The position numbers and the translations under genes were made by a program. The notes under the pieces are model-generated. The model saw only the letters and a list, made by a program, of their open reading frames with translations, searched no databases and was not told where the DNA came from. A DNA stretch of 8,792 nucleotides from JBKHYJ01 sp046565505 (GTDB lineage Bacteria; Acidobacteriota; Blastocatellia; UBA7656): NCBI GenBank assembly GCA_046565505.1, contig JBKHYJ010000006.1:1-8792 (forward strand), given 5' to 3'. Positions within the stretch are counted from its first letter, which is position 1. The number at the start of each line of letters is the position of its first letter. Below are positions 6,436 to 8,792 of this stretch, in pieces.

Positions 6436-6690
6436 ATGAAGAAGCATGAAAGGTCAGTGAAGGGAAGGGTGAGCAGGTACGCACAACGGCATGGCGGCAG
6501 GCGCATGACCTTGACCGTCACGACGTTTTTGCTCACGATGGTGTTCGTTCTTATCGCCCTGTATATCGCGCATCTCGGTGCCAGCCGCCTGACGGTCTTC
6601 GACACCAGGAATCGGGGTGTGATCTATGTGGCCGTCCTTCACCGCAGGAATCCGGCGGCGGAGATTCGAGTCTACCAGGCAGTTCCTTAA
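6436..6690 (+). pseudogene. Short chimeric ORF: membrane anchor plus start and end of a YncE-like propeller
   Basis: ATG 6436 follows GGAGGAAGG (6417-6425) by 10 bases and gives 84 residues; the frame is open from GTG 6367. Residues 1-23 are strongly basic, residues 24-42 form a membrane helix (MTLTVTTFLLTMVFVLIAL), then YIAHLGASRLTVFDTRNRG follows. This matches RLYVAHLGDNMVTVFDTNTG of the intact YncE-like gene downstream. Directly after comes IYVAVLHRRNPAAEIRVYQ, which looks like the closing strand of another propeller protein, then VP and the stop at 6688-6690. So nearly the whole propeller between its first and last blade appears deleted in frame. It could be translated, giving a tiny membrane-anchored peptide, but cannot fold as a propeller. 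It lies about 100 bases upstream of, and is co-directional with, the intact gene. Confidence 0.5.
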
Positions 6691-6778
6691 AAGGGGTCTG
6701 AGACTTGAGGTTGCGCGGGCCGCTGGGGCCAGTCCTGCGCGGCAGGATAAAGATTGCCACCTTCGAGATGATGATCAA

Positions 6779-6784
6779 AAGGAG
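6779..6784 (+). promoter_or_regulatory. Ribosome binding site fixing the YncE-like start
   Basis: AAGGAG lies 7 bases before ATG 6792. It decides for that start over upstream in-frame codons beginning at 6705, whose residues (RLRGPLGPVLRGR…) do not look like a signal sequence. Confidence 0.7.
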
Positions 6785-6791
6785 AGTCACA

Positions 6792-7805
6792 ATGAAAGCC
6801 GTGATCGTCACTGCCGTATCCTCACTGGCAGTTCTTTTCGCCGTCTTTGCAATCACGCACAGGGGAAGGCAGCCGCTAGGCAATCTCCCATTGCGCACAG
6901 TGGGTGATGTGCCGCTAACAGGGGGCGCGTCGCGCTTCGACTATCAAAGTCTGGACACCAGTAATGGCCGGCTCTACGTCGCGCACCTCGGCGACAACAT
7001 GGTGACCGTGTTCGACACGAACACGGGTAAGGTTGTCGGCGATGTCAAAGACTTAAAGCGTGTGCATGGCGTGCTGGCAGTTCCCGAGCTACATCGCATC
7101 TATGCTTCGGCGACAGGGACGAATGAGTTGGCCGTCATTGATGACCAGAGCTTGCAAGTCATCGCCCGCGTGCCCGCCGGAGATTTCCCGGACGGCATCG
7201 CCTATGCGAGCAAGGCGATGAAGCTCTACGTCTCGGACCTGCACGGCAAGACGGATACGGTGATTGATGCCAGGACCAACAAACACGTCGCTACCATCCA
7301 ACTCGGCGGCGGCGCGGGGAACACGCAGTATGATGCCGCATCAGAGCGCATTTTCGTCGCCGTCCACAAGGTTAATCAGATCTCCGAGATTGATCCGCAG
7401 ACCGATAAAGTGGTCGGGAGTTACTCACTGCCGGGCTGCTCGGAAAGTCATGGACTCCTCATTGACGGGGAGCATCGTTTAGCGTTTGCGGCGTGTGAAG
7501 GGAATGCGAAGCTGACCGTGTTCGATCTGACCCAGAAGAAGATGACCGCCATTTATTCAATCGGAAATGACCCGGACGTGCTCGCCTTCGATCATGGCTT
7601 GAACCGGCTTTACGTCTCGGCTGAAAGCGGCGTCCTCACGATTTTCGACGTGCGTGGGCAGGGCTTGGAGAAAATCGGTCAAGGTTTCTTCGCGCCGAAA
7701 GCCCACTCGGTTGCCGTTGACAGCCGCACTCATCGCGTCTATCTGCCCTTAGAGAATGTTGACGGTAAGCCCGTGCTTAGAATCGCCGAGCCGGCGACAA
7801 ATTGA
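6792..7805 (+). CDS. YncE-like beta-propeller protein, exported or membrane-anchored
   Basis: The gene encodes 337 residues. The N-terminus MKAVIVTAVSSLAVLFAVFA is a signal peptide or anchor, so the protein probably acts outside the cytoplasmic membrane. The rest is built of repeated beta-propeller blades of the YVTN/YncE type: RLYVAHLGDNMVTVFDTNTG (about 56-75), RIYASATGTNELAVIDDQSL, KLYVSDLHGKTDTVIDARTN, RIFVAVHKVNQISEIDPQTD, LAFAACEGNAKLTVFDLTQK, RLYVSAESGVLTIFDVRG, and the closing RVYLPLENVDGKPVLRIAEP. Each blade has the LYV…VxDxxT pattern. Length and ending fit whole members of the family, and the frame has no breaks. The biochemical role of such proteins is poorly defined; binding or scaffolding is likelier than catalysis. 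Its neighbours are all remnants, so context adds no function. The start is set by the AAGGAG at 6779-6784. Confidence 0.88.
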   Translation: MKAVIVTAVSSLAVLFAVFAITHRGRQPLGNLPLRTVGDVPLTGGASRFDYQSLDTSNGRLYVAHLGDNMVTVFDTNTGKVVGDVKDLKRVHGVLAVPELHRIYASATGTNELAVIDDQSLQVIARVPAGDFPDGIAYASKAMKLYVSDLHGKTDTVIDARTNKHVATIQLGGGAGNTQYDAASERIFVAVHKVNQISEIDPQTDKVVGSYSLPGCSESHGLLIDGEHRLAFAACEGNAKLTVFDLTQKKMTAIYSIGNDPDVLAFDHGLNRLYVSAESGVLTIFDVRGQGLEKIGQGFFAPKAHSVAVDSRTHRVYLPLENVDGKPVLRIAEPATN

Positions 7806-7848
7806 ACGTCATAATGTCATAGCGGACTGAGACCTAGGCAGGGGGTAA

Positions 7849-8321
7849 TGATTCGACATGTGGCACTCAGTACTTTGTTGGACGCTGCATAATAGTTTTC
7901 TTGCTTCCCATCTTCGCCGGTAACATGGTTCAAGCTCAAGATAATTAGACGCACGCGGCACCAACAACGGTGACCTCTTCACCAACCTGGCCTCCCCTCC
8001 GTCACCCGACCAGCAGCCGGAGAAAGCCCAACGCGCCACGTCCGGTCGATGCGCGTCAGGGACCCGGCCGAGGTTGATGGCCGCTTGGACAAAACTGGCT
8101 GGTTTTGTGCCGAGGCGGCTATGGACTTTCGTCAGGAGGAGCCGACTGAAGGGGGCCCTGCCCCCGAACGGACGGACGTGCGCGTGCTCTTTGACGACAG
8201 GGATATATACGTCGGCATTCACGCTTTCGTCTCCGAACCGACCCGCGTTAACTCACGAGAGTTAGCATGCGATTCCAGTTTCTCCAACTTCCTCTTCGGC
8301 AGGGAAGAGTCCAACCATTAG
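7849..8321 (+). pseudogene. DUF5916 / CBM9-like secreted protein, broken N-terminal part
   Basis: ATG 7849 follows GGGGG (7841-7845) and starts MIRHVALSTLL; the frame stops at a TAA soon after. One frame over, CIIVFLLPIFAGNMVQAQDN (to TAG 7946-7948) supplies the core and cleavage region of a signal peptide. In a third frame, open from a TGA at 7971-7973, come AAGESPTRHVRSMRVRDPAE, VDGRLDKTGWFCAEAAMDFR, QEEPTEGGPAPERTDVRVLF, DDRDIYVGIHAFVSEPTRVN, SRELACDSSFSN. This is the CBM9-like domain at the N-terminus of DUF5916 outer-membrane-type proteins (VDGRLDe…W…DFrQ.EPtEGapa.eRTeVrvlyDd..iYvGi). Similarity ends at about 8285 and the frame stops at 8321, so the large C-terminal barrel part is gone. 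It has two frameshifts and a truncation, so it is dead. Confidence 0.75.
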
Positions 8322-8669
8322 CGCAACCGGAGCAACAAAGATGGCTAACTGATCGCCAGCATTTTAATTTCCGGCGACCTGTGCCACAACGTAATCAAGT
8401 CGCGGAAGGCGGAGTTTCAGGCCACGCAGTATGCGATGGTCAAGGTTCTCGTCGATTAGCAGACGTAGCAGGTCGGGCATTGGATCCTTATTGCTTCAGC
8501 AATCCGTTCCGGCGGGCGCATATCCTACCCCGCAGAACCGTAGAATCCCCGGCCTTCGACGGGGCGGCGAATCGCTCGCTTGGTAAAGGGGCAGAAATCA
8601 GTGCGGGGTTAATTTGATTTACAAATGGTAGCTGCCTCACCTGCGTCCGATAACATAAAATCCTTAGGC
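8322..8669. other. No gene recognised
   Basis: Several frames are open for 60-115 codons here on both strands, but none has a ribosome binding site or a motif I can place. A plus-strand stretch reading LIASILISGDLCHNVIKSRK (about 8350-8410), followed by a stop at about 8455, looks mildly protein-like and may be another decayed fragment. The bases around 8645-8668 (CCGATAACATAAAATCCTTA) are AT-rich and sit just beyond the end of the minus-strand gene at the right edge. Confidence 0.4.
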
Positions 8670-8792
8670 TCATGTAACCTTAGATTGCGAAGGCACCAGG
8701 CGATAACACATCTGCCGGATGATCTCTCCACTGACCCGCTTGGCATTCGTCATCACCTGGTAGACTGCTACATACCTCGCTAGGTACTTCTT
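8670..8792 (-). CDS. Unrecognised protein, C-terminal 40 residues, start beyond window edge
   Basis: The minus strand is open from the right edge to TGA 8672-8670 and reads KKYLARYVAVYQVMTNAKRV, SGEIIRQMCYRLVPSQSKVT. It is helical, basic and protein-like, with regular codon use. It could be the end of a transposase, given the many mobile-element pieces nearby, but I cannot name a family from 40 residues. Confidence 0.4.
   Translation of the reverse strand, partial: KKYLARYVAVYQVMTNAKRVSGEIIRQMCYRLVPSQSKVT

Noticed and set aside
6204..6898. Minus-strand ORFs (6605-6204, 6898-6551) across the YncE-like starts
   Set aside because: They overlap better-supported plus-strand frames with ribosome binding sites and contain no known motif.
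7809..8222. 137-codon minus-strand ORF
   Set aside because: Antisense to the DUF5916/CBM9-like remnant; its composition mirrors that frame.
8267..8617. 116-codon plus-strand ORF
   Set aside because: It starts inside the CBM9-like remnant in a different frame, is Gln/Arg/Pro-rich without motif, and has no ribosome binding site.
1..8792. CRISPR array, tRNA, rRNA or riboswitch
   Set aside because: I saw no regularly spaced direct repeats, no cloverleaf-like sequence with a T-loop motif, and no ribosomal RNA signature on either strand.

Overview
The window looks like a stretch of an acidobacterial chromosome (phylum Acidobacteriota). The inference rests on a padR remnant directly before a large MacB/FtsX-type permease of the 'Acidobacterial Duplicated Orphan Permease' (ADOP) kind, a second ADOP fragment on the other strand, and a DUF5916-type secreted protein remnant. 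Most of the window is GC-rich. The first ~240 bases are about 40% GC by my count and stand apart. I could run no searches, so family names rest on reading motifs.

Layout. (1) 1-343: an AT-rich, partial, minus-strand frame that runs off the left edge, unrecognised. (2) 467-3491: a broken padR regulator followed by an ADOP permease. Its first ~68 codons carry two one-base losses; the body from ATG 876 to the stop at 3491 (871 aa) is intact. (3) 3588-4425: a DDE transposase readable only by changing frame three times, ending abruptly after its second Asp block. (4) 4426-5284: in the same frame as the transposase, the C-terminal SPASM cysteine domain of a radical SAM peptide-modifying enzyme, then a PqqD/RRE-type peptide-recognition protein whose last helix has been replaced by the end of an IS5-type transposase. 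(5) 5285-6018, minus strand: fragments of an ADOP permease, an NmrA-like NAD(P)-binding protein and a cupin-like protein, butted end to end. (6) 6050-6355: an open plus frame without a start codon, unrecognised. (7) 6436-7805: a short chimeric ORF that joins a membrane anchor to the beginning and end of a YncE-like beta-propeller, then an intact YncE-like beta-propeller gene with a good ribosome binding site. (8) 7849-8321: a broken DUF5916/CBM9-like secreted protein. (9) 8322-8669: no gene seen. (10) 8670-8792: the end of a minus-strand gene running off the right edge, unrecognised.

Only two genes look whole enough to work: the ADOP permease body and the YncE-like propeller. Between and around them lies a patchwork of gene ends joined at sharp points, on both strands, alongside parts of two unrelated transposases. 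The most interesting content is the residue of a radical SAM-SPASM plus PqqD/RRE pair, which implies that a peptide-modification (RiPP-type) locus existed here or was carried in, and the in-frame transposase-SPASM and out-of-frame PqqD-IS5 fusions that now hold its pieces. The frameshifts could in part be assembly or read errors (two lie in C or G runs), but in-frame stops and truncations at several loci argue that real decay dominates.
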